Source of the DNA: Chara braunii
Lineage: Eukaryota; Streptophyta; Charophyceae; Charales; Characeae
Assembly (NCBI GenBank): GCA_003427395.1
Contig: BFEA01000044.1
Coordinates: forward strand, 2,547,339 to 2,593,678
Reading direction: 5' to 3'
DNA: 46,340 bases
Below are positions 1 through 10,339 of the stretch, one piece after another. The notes beneath the pieces are model-generated. The model was not told the origin of the DNA and searched no databases. It worked only from the letters and a program-made list of their open reading frames with translations. The stretch's first letter is position 1. Each line of letters opens with the position of its first letter. The translations under genes and the position numbers were made by a program.

Positions 1-70
<70 letters not shown>

Positions 71-88
71 CACGCACGCACGCACGCG
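1..88. repeat. (CA)n microsatellite with CACG tail
   Basis: Positions 1-68 are an uninterrupted CA dinucleotide run that continues off the left edge. It is followed by a few CACG repeats. No coding content. Confidence 0.97.
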
Positions 89-1100
89 ATCTTCCTTTGT
101 CCTCCCTCTCGTTAACTTTGTTTTTGCTCTCCCCTTCTGCCCAAAGCTATCAATTATGCAGAGATGACGGTACACAATGCATCTGACACACACATGGACA
201 TGCTAATGCAACACACACATGAATGTAGCAATTGTTTTCCATGTGCTTTGCTATTCTGGAATGTTGCATGCCTCTTTGCTTGTTGGCCCACAAGTGATTG
301 AATATCCTCTCTCCAGAGTCGCTGACAAACTAGCCGTCTTGGCAATTAATGTACTAAGAATGCTAAGCCAGGTCTTCCATATCCTCATCCATCTCATCGC
401 TACACTGAATGCCCTCTCTGTTGTCAAGGACAGACTGATTCCTAAGCCTTTTCTTCTCCGCTCCTATGCTCTCATCATCATTATACACTCCTTTCCCTTA
501 AATTCCCCCTGTCTTCATTCACTTTGTCGGCCTTTGCTTTGTCTTCTTTCCATCTTTTCCCTCTGTTTGTGAACTTTGTACCGTCTCCCCTTTACTCTGC
601 CTCTTTTTCACATTATATACCTGTAAAAATTGGCCGGAAAATCTGTACGAGTGGCGGCCGTTATGGCACACAGTAAGGAAAGAAGAGGAAGGACTGCATA
701 CGGAGCCTCAAGAATGGTTTCAGTGTGCTCTTAATGTGAGTCTTCTGTATTTTTATCGTTTGTTTCGCAAAGTGCACTCTTTTATTTGATATGTATGTGA
801 CTGTATTTACTATTTAGTCATTTCTTATATTTTTATAGAGCAAAACACACGTCTCGTGTGATGCTCCAACACGAAACTCTGCCACCCTGCTTTTGGAAAG
901 GCGTGGGCTCGGGGCGGGCTCAGCAACATGAAAAAAGAAAAAGTGAATCGCCCGGTTTTTTTTTTTTTTTTTTAAGGGGCCGCATCGTTTTTTTTTTGCA
1001 GGTCAGCAGCAGGCTGGTAATCTTGGGGCCGGAGCATCGGTTGTTTTAAGGGGGTGGGTTGAAGCAGCACGGCCACGGCGCCGTGCAACTGGTAGTTTCC
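89..1100. other. Stretch without a recognisable gene
   Basis: I see no family-level similarity here. A plus-strand ORF at 219-572 is hydrophobic and low in complexity and looks like chance. T-runs occur at 956-974 and 991-999. Confidence 0.5.
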
Positions 1101-2015
1101 CCATTTTGTTTCCCTAGTGCAATCAGATTCGCTTTCACTTCCACTTCACATACATGCAAACAGATGGAGATTCACAGCGCAGGGCGCCCACTCAAAGCTT
1201 AGAGATATGGAAATCAAGAACACAGTTCAGATGCAAGTTCTCTTCAACAGGCTATGGCGCATCGGCGCCTGAACATCCCAACCTTCGTCACTGTGTCCAA
1301 CCCCACTGTTCACACACGCTCACTCTGGATCACCCTGAATACCAGCACACACACACACTTAATCTCACTTCCTCCTACAGCGGCTATGGCCGCACTACCA
1401 CTACTGACTATGGCTACGATCTCCCTTCAGCCCACTTCGTCTTCGGGCAACGTGCAGACCACCTTCGCACAAGACGCTGTAGCAGCGCTTCCGCATGGCT
1501 TACACAGCGAATGAATGAATGGCTGGGCGCTGCCTCTTGATTTATACTTCTGTAACTCGTTGGTCTGCCCCTTTCTCAGGCCCTTGGTGTACACAGTCCC
1601 ACACGATACTGGCTTGACTGGACTGACTGACTGGGACCGGTACCGCCAACTGCATGGGTTTGCACTGCCTACTCGATGCAGTCGCACTGCCACCGTAGTG
1701 CAGTTGGGCTCACCACTTGCCCACTTGCCTCTGAGTAACGTGAGACACTTCGAAAGGCCACTTCCGGACCTTCCGGAAGTCTGTGGACTTGGCCTTTCGG
1801 GTACTGTAGCAGCTACAAAGCTGGGACTCCTACTCGACAGACCTACAGATCGAACCCCTACCACTACACAGACCTACGACAGGCGACAAACAACTACCAA
1901 AACAGGGGTTCAAACACTCGGGTGTCGACTCGATACTGTACATGGGCAAAGTGAGATCTGGGGATCGAACTCTAGGGCCCGCATCTGTGACTGCAGAAAG
2001 GTGAAAACTGTTTCA
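1100..2015 (-). repeat. Possible 3' LTR of the minus-strand gypsy element
   Basis: On the minus strand the pol frame stops at 2054. About 25 bases later comes a G-rich, mostly purine stretch GGACGGCGGGAG (2016-2027), followed at 2015 by TGAAAC, the TG start expected of an LTR. That order (end of pol, polypurine tract, TG) is normal for Ty3/gypsy. A CTTCCGGA-type hairpin lies near 1760-1780. The far LTR end is not identified and no 5' LTR is in the window, so the LTR call is inference. ORFs on both strands here look incidental. Confidence 0.35.
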
Positions 2016-2053
2016 CTCCCGCCGTCCTAAATTTGAGGTCCTCCGAGAATGTT

Positions 2054-2569
2054 TCAGTCTAAGGCAGGACCTTTACCCTTCTTATTTCTTTCGTAGGCTC
2101 GTATTATATCGGGAGCTGTCTCCCGAAGTTCGGTTCGCATGAACCAGCGGTCGTCTTCTGGCTCTTGATAGGCAAATCTGACTTTGTACTGTTTCTGGGG
2201 ACGACCTCTACCTCCTCTCCTGAAGACATCCTCACCTACTATCCCTCCAATGTCATATCTTCCATCCATATCTGGAGGAATCATAGATCTGTGTGATGGG
2301 AACTGTTGGAACTGTTGGCTTGTGACGCAAGGTGACAGCTTTGATGCATGGAACACTGGGTAGGTGTGGAGGTGTGCCGGGATCTCAATAGTATAGGACG
2401 ATCCATCTTCTCCACCCTTGACTTCTAGGATTGGCCACGGTCCTCTATACACAGGCAACAACTTTTCGGAGATGTTTTCCTCAGGGGAAAATTCGTTCGA
2501 TTTGACCCAGACTAAGTCACCTACTTGAAATTGTGAGGGGCGACGGTGCTTGTTAGCTTGCTCTATCAT
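2054..2569 (-). pseudogene. Integrase C-terminal region plus chromodomain
   Basis: A 171-residue minus-strand frame begins in the integrase GPY/F-like module (FQVGDLVWVK, LLPVYRGPWPI, YTIEIPAHLHTYPVFHASKL). It ends in a chromodomain-like segment: YDIGGIVGEDVFRRGGRGRP, then KQYKVRFAYQEPEDDRW with TELRETAPDIIRAYE. Chromodomains of this class bind modified histone H3 tails and steer integration into heterochromatin (family knowledge). The aromatic positions here are partly changed (Y, F/Y, W), so binding is uncertain. The frame overlaps the upstream integrase frame by four bases (ATGA), a single-base shift and not a designed junction. Confidence 0.85.
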
Positions 2570-3411
2570 TTATGCTGGGCTTTCCTGCGGTTGTCAACAA
2601 CGGTAGCTATTTCTTTCTCGTGCAGTATCGCAAACTCTCGTGTACCGGGTGGTAGCCTCTGAATCTGATCCCGGTTAAGTCCCTCGAACGGTCTGCGTGG
2701 TCTAAAGGACTCGCGCAGTTCGTTGGGAGTGCGACACGTAGATAAGTGCACGCTATTATTGTAGGAACTGGCTACCTTTGGGAGCATCTCATCCCAGCTG
2801 ACCTGATCGGGCCTAATGTACATTCTAAGAACTTGCTGCAGGAGCTTGTTCACCTGTTCAGTCTGGCCGTTAGTCTCAGGATAACGACCAGATGACATCA
2901 GCAACTTTGAGCCATGAACGTTCATCAGCTCCTGCCAGTTCTGACTAGTGAATGTCGAAAAACTTTTGAACTACAAGTCTGTACGTGCCTCTGCAGGCAA
3001 AGGAACAAAAAATGCATATTTGCTAAATCTATCGATTATGACCATGACTTGACTTTTGCCATGCCTACTCTTGACCTGAGTATCCATAAAGTCAATGGAC
3101 ACAGAATCTCCGGGTCTATCAGGAATAGGCAAGGGTCTGAGAAGACCAAGAGGGGCTCGCGTAGTAGTCTTGTTCCGTTGACAGACTTTACAGTTGTGGA
3201 CATACTCTATGCAGTCGGCCTTCATACCAGGCCAAATGTACGTGCACATGAGGTTTGCTAGTGTCTTTTGCCAACCAAAGTGTCCCTCTGTATCATGGCA
3301 TTCCCCTACGATCAAACTACGGATCTCTTCACTGTTGGGAACGTACAGGTGGTCAATTACATTAGTCTTCTCGAATAATAAGCCATTAGTAGTGTGGTAG
3401 TTTGGCTCAGA
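2566..3411 (-). pseudogene. Integrase fragment of gypsy pol, catalytic core internally deleted
   Basis: The frame carries an HHCC zinc finger (H in ECHD and EGHFGWQKTL, then CKVCQRNK), then the core with the first catalytic Asp in SIDFMD. At 2971-2973 there is a TAG stop right after AEARTDL. Only four codons later the frame resumes as STFTSQNWQELMNVHG and continues to GRYPETNGQTEQVN, which holds the catalytic Glu. The usual SDRD segment with the second catalytic Asp, roughly 20 residues, is absent. The same reading frame is kept on both sides of the stop. It ends at 2566 with a one-base shift into the chromodomain frame. Confidence 0.9.
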
Positions 3412-3987
3412 CTATGGGGCTTCCCTAACTCTCTTGAGGAGATCACTATAGATAGGGTCTTGTGCATAGGCCTCTCTAACTTTCTGCTGCAGGTCTCTCC
3501 CTATATCCAAATAGTGAACTATTGCCCCAAAGTAATCAGCTCTTCTACTCAGAGCGTTCGCTACTACATTGTACTTCCCTTTAACTGGCTTTAGTTCAAA
3601 GTCATACTGGTCTAACTCTGTCGCCCACCTAGTAAGCTTGTGTGTCATTTTGGCCTGAGTCTTCAGCCACCTTAGAGTCTCGTGGTTTGAATAGACTTTG
3701 AAGTGGCTCCCAAGCAAGTAGTGCTTCCAATGATCTAGTGCTTGCCTGAGAGCGTAAAGTTATATCTCATAGGTTGATATCGCCACCTTCTCTGAAGGCA
3801 TCCTGGCGGAGATGAACCCTACGGGCCTATATCCATTGCCATCATCTTGCTGCAAAACAACACCTATGCCATACTCACTTGCGTTAGTGTCAACGAAAGG
3901 CAGGGACGGATCAGCTACCTTAAGGATTGGGTATTCTGTCAGGACCGCTTTAATCTTTTCAGGGCAGCTGTACAGTCCTTGTCCCAC
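3412..3987 (-). pseudogene. RNase H domain fragment of gypsy pol
   Basis: The minus frame reads LPFVDTNASEYGIGVVLQQD, then an ISTYEI segment followed by a TAA stop (3760-3762), then LYALRQALDHWKHYL in the same frame and FKVYSNHETLRWL (by 3640). This matches gypsy RNase H: D in VDTNAS, E in the TYE motif, and D/N in the V(Y)(S/T)(D/N)H motif. Here the latter is SNHE rather than the usual TDH, so the expected aspartate is Asn. The linker that follows (KPVKGKYNVVANALSRR, normally ending DALSRR) carries Asn in place of Asp. A stop TAG lies at 3412-3414, then the same frame runs into the integrase zinc finger. Confidence 0.9.
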
Positions 3988-4617
3988 TTCCGGATTGCCT
4001 CTTTCTTTAGCAACCTGCGAAGGGTTGCAGCGATGGTGGAGAAGTTCTTGACGAACTTCCTATAGTAATTAGCTAGGCCTAGGAACGACCGCAACTCTGT
4101 CAGTGTGCGGGGCGTCGACCAGTCTCTAATCGTTGCAATCTTATTATCTTCAGGTCTAATGCCGTCTCCGTCTAAGACGTGGCCCAGGTACAAAACCTGT
4201 GTCTTAGCCCATTCACACTTATTTGCGTTGATCTTGAAGTTAGCTTCTCTTTAAGTTCATCCAAGACCTGTCTCATATGGCCGTCGTGCTCCTGGAGGGT
4301 CTTACTGAACACTAGAATATCATCTAGATATACCACAACAAATCTATTTTCTCCAAGACCTGTCTCATATGGCCGTCGTGCTCCTGAAGGGTCTTACTGA
4401 ACACTAGAATATCATCTAGATATATTACAACAAATCTATCTAACCACGGCCTAAGCAAGTCGTTCATGCAACGCTGGAAAATCGTTTGCGCATTGGTTAG
4501 TCCAAAGGGCATAACTATAAACATATAGTGCTCATATCTAGTGTGGAATGTTGTTTAGTATTGGTCATCAGGATGAACCTCTATCTGATGATAGCCGGAC
4601 TTTAAATCTATCTTCGG
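3939..4617 (-). pseudogene. Reverse transcriptase domain fragment of gypsy pol
   Basis: From 4611 downward the minus strand reads KIDLKSGYHQIEVHPDDQY, then a TAA stop (4555-4557), then VMPFGLTNA and the catalytic box YLDDILVFS (within 4353-4440). After the duplication and a frameshift near 4240, RT thumb motifs follow: [12 protein letters not shown] and FLGLANYYRKFV (3939-4193). These are standard Ty3/gypsy RT motifs, and YLDD contains two of the catalytic aspartates. The fingers region and first catalytic motif upstream of KIDL are lost. The frame changes at least three times within 700 bases, so no active enzyme could be made. Confidence 0.92.
4261..4440 (-). repeat. 92-bp tandem duplication of the RT catalytic box
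   Basis: The segment 4261-4348 recurs at 4353-4440 with an offset of 92 bases and only about three substitutions. Each copy encodes the [20 protein letters not shown] stretch. Because 92 is not a multiple of three, the second box falls in another frame. The few differences suggest the duplication is fairly recent, or that the assembly joined two diverged copies. Confidence 0.9.
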
Positions 4618-4980
4618 CCATCTGGAGTCTGACGATAATGATGAACATAATCGAAGGGTTCATGCAGCTCGTAGAAACGTAGCAGAATAATTAAGAAGAA
4701 TCATTTTACTTCAGGAATGTTCTCGACGTATCGCCCCGATCCTTCGTTGTGCCAAACCATCAGATATGAGTCGTCGAAGTCTCGTCGAGGGGCGAATCCA
4801 TATCGAATAATGCCTCATCCGTAGGCAATGCTAATAAGGTAACCCCTTGAAGGTCGTCTCAAGTTTCCTTGTCGAGAATATTCCTGAAGTAAAATGGTTC
4901 TTCTTAATTATTCTGCTACGTTTCTACGAGATCCATGGACCCTTCGATTATGTTCATCATTATCGTCGGACTCCAGATGG
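4618..4980. repeat. 110-bp inverted repeat (arms 4618-4727 and 4871-4980)
   Basis: The reverse complement of 4871-4980 matches 4618-4727 with about six differences across 110 bases. The spacer is 143 bases. The outer edge of the left arm (CCATCTGG, 4618) is where RT similarity of the gypsy remnant ends. The arms could be termini of an inserted foldback-type element, or a snap-back junction. No transposase is visible between them. Confidence 0.88.
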
Positions 4981-5630
4981 CAGATTGCGGCGTTTCAGAC
5001 GGATTGTTTTCTTTGTGGCAGAGTTCGAACGCAAGGAGCGTCGATTGTTTTCGCTGATCAACTCTTAATTGTGGTTCTCTTGTGAGCAGATGGACAGCGG
5101 ACGACGAGATCTTACCATGGTGAGATATCTTCTTGTTCGCGACACACACGAGGACGACCTAATCAGAGGAGCGAAGCAACTTTTGCGGGTTCAAGATGAC
5201 ACTCATACCCAATGGATTAGCTTCATTGGGTTACTCCGAAACGGCAAGGGATTTTTCCCCACCACTCGCACGGATTTTCGGGCCAATACGGCTCGGTCTC
5301 CTGAGGAGTTTTCTGGTTATACCTTGTATTTCGACCGCACGAGCAACCTCCAATCATCCAATGTCTCTCTCGAGTCATTGTGAGTATTAAAATTACCTTG
5401 TCCGACAGACGTTTTGGCATCATTTGAATCCGGGATACGAAGACCCGACACTTATTTTATTGAGTCGGCCTCTTCGAGTCATAGTGTGGAGACTAACCTC
5501 ACAGATGACCTCTCTCTATGGTACTCGAATAGTTAGAGTTATGCGAGGTGGACGGATGACGATCCTGGTATTCGACGACAACGAACTTGCACGATTGAAC
5601 TTGTTAGAGGCTCAGGTGCACAGAGGATGA
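4847..5630 (+). pseudogene. Unidentified ORF fragments downstream of the inverted repeat
   Basis: One plus frame is open from about 4847 to 5383 except for a TAA at 5066-5068. It reads like protein, with charged stretches such as RRTPDGRLRRFRR and LVRDTHEDDLIRGAKQLLR. It starts inside the right inverted-repeat arm. The stop at 5381-5383 overlaps a GTGAGT that looks like a plant splice donor. Another frame (5424-5630) continues with VIVWRLTSQMTSLYGTRIVR and MTILVFDDNELARLNLLEAQ. I recognise no family. It may be a decayed gene of an unknown element, or chance. Confidence 0.3.
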
Positions 5631-6150
5631 CAGATTTACCAGGGTTAGACATCGTTTTCTAGAAAACACCTCGCATAAACTAATCCCGTTGAGGAAGCCA
5701 TATGACTTATGGCTTCACGAGGTAATCTCACAAACAAAAGCACTCCATGTAGATAGGATCGCCGGATGGAAAGTATTCAGATTACGCCGATGATTTCACT
5801 ATCATGCTGACATTGAGGAGCAAATACATAAGAGAGGAAAGGTAAACAAATACGTGTTAACGGCTTGAAGTTACCCTTAGACATTTTTGCAGGAAACAAA
5901 TAGGGAAAACTTTAGGTTACGTCTTACAAGGCAACCTGAAACGCGACCCTGAATTCAGACATAAAAAGGTCTGACTATAGATGTCAATTTAAAGGATTGA
6001 AGGGTTTTTTTCTCTATAGGTTTTCAACAAGAAGTTTTCTTTTAGAGACTATATCAGCGACAAGAAGGAATTATGCAAGCATGATTTTTTCATCAGACCA
6101 AATCAATCAGATATTGTGTTGTATTTTCATAGTGGTGATTGTTGAAAGGA
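5631..6150. other. A/T-rich stretch without a recognisable gene
   Basis: No ORF of note and no recognised motif. Multiple stops occur in all frames. Confidence 0.5.
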
Positions 6151-6850
6151 TTGATTGAGATGATGACTTAAGGGCATGTGTGACTTCGCCTTGATAAGTT
6201 ACATGCATATATTTATGTAAGTGTTGTATGTATGGGACTAGGATTCGTTGTGATATAGGTTCACGCTTGGTTGAGACTGCCCTAGTTGTCCGACGTACGT
6301 TTCATCCTTCGGAGATGATCGCCCTAAGTGATGAGCGACGTGCGGGTTCAATAGGTGTTTTTATCGCTTGTACCTATATTACAGCGAATGAGCAAACGCC
6401 ATCGGCTGACTCACCTTTGCGAATGCATGTAAAAGCTTTCACACGTGGGTCAGTAACTCGGTGGGGATATGCCCCTAAGGGTGGTGACATCCCCTTAGGG
6501 AAGAAAGCTTATGCCCCGCGGGAACCTATCTTGTCGTAGGGGACCGCAAGATGTACAATTCGCGCACCCGGCTAGAGCGACGAAGGGACGACGCGACCAC
6601 GGTCGTTTTGGCGGCTCGTGGGATTATTTATGCGTCGTCCCCAAGTTGTCTCTCTTGCTTTGTTTTTGTTTAACTCCTGTGTGACATGGTCGGGAGGGCT
6701 CCCGCCTCTTCGCGAGAAAAGGCGGGGCCCGATGCGCTCGACACTGTTCACACCAACCCTCGCCCCAGTCACATCAGAAGGTATTGTTGATGATGCTTTA
6801 AGGATCATTTGTCCACGAGGGAATTTCTGAAAACGAATCACATGCTCAAC
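6150..6850 (+). repeat. Partial third copy of the large element's 3' region
   Basis: Several blocks match, in order, the region 23220-23640 behind copy A. Examples are TACAGCGAA(T/C)(G/A)AG near 6382 and 23328, ACGCCATCGG versus ACGCCCTCGG, TCTTGTCGTAGGGG versus TCATGTCGTAGGGG near 6530 and 23480, and GGTCGGGAGG near 6688 and 23575. Upstream, GGGACTAGGA near 6234 recurs at 46215 in copy B. Spacing and order agree, so this is a diverged fragment of the same family in the same orientation. The ORF at 6228-6539 is probably incidental. Confidence 0.6.
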
Positions 6851-8380
6851 GCTTGCTAGATGCAACTCGTACGACTGTGTCTATGCAACTGTTTGCTGAG
6901 GGTGATCTCAGGGTTAATCGACAAGGGCTTAATCAGGAAGGGATAATCGCATATTGGAGAACCTATAGTGGGGCCAGAGGTGAGTGGTCAAAATCTTATC
7001 CCGTTAGTCTGGCATTGTTTTAGAGTTTAGCATAGTAGAGCCTGAGCGATGATAAGCCGACCACCAATCGACCACCCAGGGTGATGAGAACGAACTCAAT
7101 TGCTCTAGTCCCTTCCCAATCACCACCGACTCACTCATCCAAGATCAACATTTAAGTACCAGTTGGCGAGGAAGCATTGATTCTCAGTCTGTCTTCTCAA
7201 CCAATCCTTCACCAGAATCACAACCTATGTCGCTCGCTCCCTACAATTGCGACCCAGTGGCATCTCAGACTAGCGTAAGCGTGGTCCCCGCCACTCTCAG
7301 CTCGTTCTCACCGTCAATCGAGATGGCTATAGTCCGCGGGTCATCATAGGAGAACAATGCCCAACTCAAGGGGTGATCTTAACCATCGGGAGCCTCTTCT
7401 CCTCCCATAAATGGCACAAAATAAAAGGAAAAGTAGGCTACAAAACAGGGATGAAAGACGTCAATGGTGAACAAATGGCCCGTCCTTTGTTCTCAACTCC
7501 GGAGAAATCCCTAGGCAACTCGCAGGCTTTACTACAACTCTACAAACGCACAATCTCTTTGACGGGCTATTTAGAACTGCTCAACATCTCCCAGCGTCAC
7601 ACTCACGGCTCTACGAGTTTATCGGGGAGTAAGGGCAGTCAACCTTGAAGCCTCATCCTAAACTTCTAGCCATCACTCATTCACTTATTTTCACTCCGCC
7701 TCGACAAGGCACGAGTAGCAACAGGTGATGAAGCTAGCCTCGGAAAGACGTTTTTGACGCCTATTGGAAAGGCACGCAAGAACAACTCTGCAATGTCCGC
7801 GTCCACTACGGCCAATTACGACTGCACCCGCTTGTTGTCCCCCTTAATCCCATGATAGCTTCCCAGCTAACTAGGGGTAGCCATAAAGAGACGCAACAAT
7901 TATCAAACCACGAAGTCGTCAGTGCAAGCATGCTCAATCTTTGGCAGTACTCTTACTCGCACGCTCTAGCTCATCGCCCCTCGTCACGACAGCAGTCCAG
8001 ATGCTGATTCTTCTGTGGGTTTTCCCCTCTATTAACGCGCATCGCAATTGTTTGTTGTGTGTATGCCTTCCCCACCGTCTCGCGCAATGCCACAGTCTGT
8101 GTGAGTGGAACAAGGTCAACTGCCCCTAGCTAGTTCAAGGTGCTTGATCTCGTCCCTCACAAGCACGCCTTTCTCAGAGTGTGATGACGTCAACCAGTCG
8201 CCCACGCGTACTATGCTTCTTGTTCACTTGATTTCTCTCTTCTTTGATGCCCTGCACAAGCCAGATATGAGACGACTATCTCGCAAGACCAGGTCCCTGC
8301 CTGGGTGGTTGACGCACATCGCTGCCACACCACGCCTTCTCGTACGCCCCTCTCGTCGGTGGGACATCGTCTATCTCATC
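6851..8380. other. Stretch without a recognised gene
   Basis: A plus-strand ORF at 7373-7648 (91 codons, basic, no known motif) and a minus-strand ORF at 7934-8119 are visible. The latter is in the same frame as the larger minus-strand ORF at 8381-9040, with several stops between, and may be its decayed continuation. Nothing else is recognisable. Confidence 0.4.
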
Positions 8381-9040
8381 TCACACGAGCCATCCCGCCA
8401 TGCGTTGACCCAGATTCTCTCCCTTATCGCTCTTGAGCGTGGTTGTCACTCGCGTCCCTGTCCCCGTAACTGTCTTGAGCCCTCGGTCTTTTTGTCGTTG
8501 CGAGTTGGCCTTTGGGCCGCTCTCTACAGGCTTGGCCGGTGGGTGGTCCTTCCGCCTCTGGTCCAGCCCTTGCCAGGACTGGGTCTCTGCACCCAAATCG
8601 CTCGCTTCGCTCTCGGCCTCTGTGCCACGATCCAAATGCTCTTGTTCTCGCTCTACTGTGTCCGTAGAAGTCTCTGCTTCGAGGTAAGAAACGGTCACTT
8701 TCACTTCATCTGTGACCCCGTCTCTCCTGCACCTCCTCTCAGCCCAGTCCTTGGCCTCCGTGATGGCCGCCCGCAGTCCCTGGTCAGCCCTCATTTCTTC
8801 CTCTTTTCCCCCTTCTACGTTTACCTTCAGTCTCGCCTCCTGGTTACAGTGGGTATAGTCGAAAATGGCTGTCACGACGGGGCCATCTCTCGAAATTCGC
8901 TCCCACCTCCAGAGAAACTGGAGGTACCTGGGCCTATAGCCGTGCAACCCACTACTATGTACCATGGTAGAGCCTCTGCGGACAGTATTCGTTACCAGGC
9001 TACTGATTCCAGAATAGCCACGGTCGAATACTCAGAGCAT
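8381..9040 (-). CDS. Uncharacterised minus-strand ORF, possibly protein-coding remnant
   Basis: The first ATG is at 8965 (194 residues), but the frame stays open upstream to about 9040, so the true start may be lost or in another exon. Composition is protein-like and charged: EARLKVNVEGGKEEEMRADQ is followed by ITEAKDWAERRCRRDG and an acidic/Gln-rich tail with EAESEASDLGAETQ. I see no membrane segment and no known motif. The opposite strand has a longer ORF (8105-9088), but that is rich in Leu, Ser, Pro and Cys and reads like an antisense shadow. It might be a retroelement gag-like remnant, though I have no motif to support that. Confidence 0.35.
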
Positions 9041-9735
9041 GAGCATGTGCACACAAACGATCTGCCGCACACTCACCACGCTGCCTAGCCCTCTCTCCTC
9101 GGTTCGCCAGTACTCGGCGTAATGGGATTGCTCATGCCCAAGTGGCCAAAGGACAGCCCCCCTTCCTTCTTATAGGATCGCTGCTTACTGCGATCCCCGT
9201 GCTCTCAATGGGGAACTTAGGTAGCCTTTAGAATTCAGTTTATTAGTAATCTGTAATTCTGAAAATAATAAAATGAGATAAAATTAAAATTAAAACAAGG
9301 AGAAACGAAGCAAGAGACTGAACACCAAAGGTCGTAGTACACGCGGACCTTTTGCTATCAGTCCCTGTCACTTCGTCTTGCTGGAGTGATTGTGACCTTC
9401 AAACGGTGGTCCCATAACGGGATACTGATCAGCAACCTCTCTCTTCTAAAAGGAGTCATCGGGCTACAACTAATGGGTACCCGTGTCCGATGGTAAGGAG
9501 GGGGCTTATGACGTCCTGCGGGGTGATGAGCCTCCTACCGACGCGGCCGCGGGTGCTCCCATTTTGTGGATCCGATACTCACTGTTTCCCACTGGTCAGG
9601 CTCACGGTGACTGAAGCGGAAAGGTCAGGTAGACTAAACCACCCATGAACTATTGCCGGCTTCGAAAATAGACCGTTCGCCCTCTCCTTCCGCTGGAACG
9701 ACAGAGAGGGAAAAAACTCAGAGGACAGCTAATAA
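9041..9735. other. Stretch without a recognised gene
   Basis: A/T-rich around 9230-9300 and mixed elsewhere. No ORF worth reporting and no recognised motif. Confidence 0.5.
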
Positions 9736-9802
9736 CAGTAATAATAATAATAACAATAATAATAATAAAAAAATAATAAAAAAATAATAATAACAATAAT
9801 AG
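9736..9802. repeat. (TAA)n microsatellite
   Basis: Imperfect TAA/TAAA trinucleotide run broken by a few C residues (TAACAATAA). Confidence 0.93.
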
Positions 9803-10339
9803 GAAAGAAAAGGAACAGAGGAAAACGTAGCGCTGCTGCAGCCCGACGACAGTTAGATATTCCATACGAAACTAATGATTCGATTCAGGGTGCAGACTCA
9901 CGACACAACTTTTCCTTGTAATCCCCTTTTCTTTCCTTTTTAAAATTTTCCCTTTTCTTCTTCTTGCTTTGGCTTCCAACTCGTCTACGACCCTCTGGCC
10001 CATTCATACTGCCCTTAATCTGGCGAGAGGGAATCGATGCGCTGTAGAGAACACTGTGTCGGTCCCTCTACCCTCGAGCCCTTGGCCGGCTGCGATCACA
10101 GACCGGTAGTGCCCTGCAGTCCAGCAGAGCGCAGAGCCTGAGTGGACCGATGGCAAGTTTTGGCTCACTACAGAAAAATGGACGCGCCAGGTACTACATG
10201 GGGGCCGAGAACCAGGGCATATTTGGGACCCGCGGAGGTCGTTCCCTCAGTCCCTTCCTTGTCTAGACTGATAGCAGCACACTGCCCGCATCCCGTGACC
10301 TGATTCAGGGAAAAGCCCCAGCGCATACCACTAGTCTTT
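9803..10339. other. Stretch without a recognised gene
   Basis: A pyrimidine-rich patch lies at about 9915-9970. No coding similarity is seen. Confidence 0.5.

Larger units (their letters stand above)
2054..4617 (-). mobile_element. Degenerate Ty3/gypsy (chromovirus-type) pol remnant
   Basis: Read on the minus strand, the order is reverse transcriptase, RNase H, integrase, chromodomain, which is the Ty3/gypsy order. Gag, protease and the N-terminal part of RT are missing: RT similarity stops at about 4611-4617, where an inverted repeat starts. The frame is broken at many points: a stop TAA at 4555-4557, a 92-bp internal duplication, frameshifts near 4240 and 3960, stops at 3760-3762, 3412-3414 and 2971-2973, and a one-base shift at 2566-2569. 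It is a dead, 5'-truncated copy. The chromodomain marks it as a chromovirus. Confidence 0.93.

Noticed and set aside
8105-9088. 327-codon plus-strand ORF
   Set aside because: Longest frame nearby, but its Leu/Ser/Pro/Cys/Arg composition looks like the antisense of the charged minus-strand frame, and no motif supports it.
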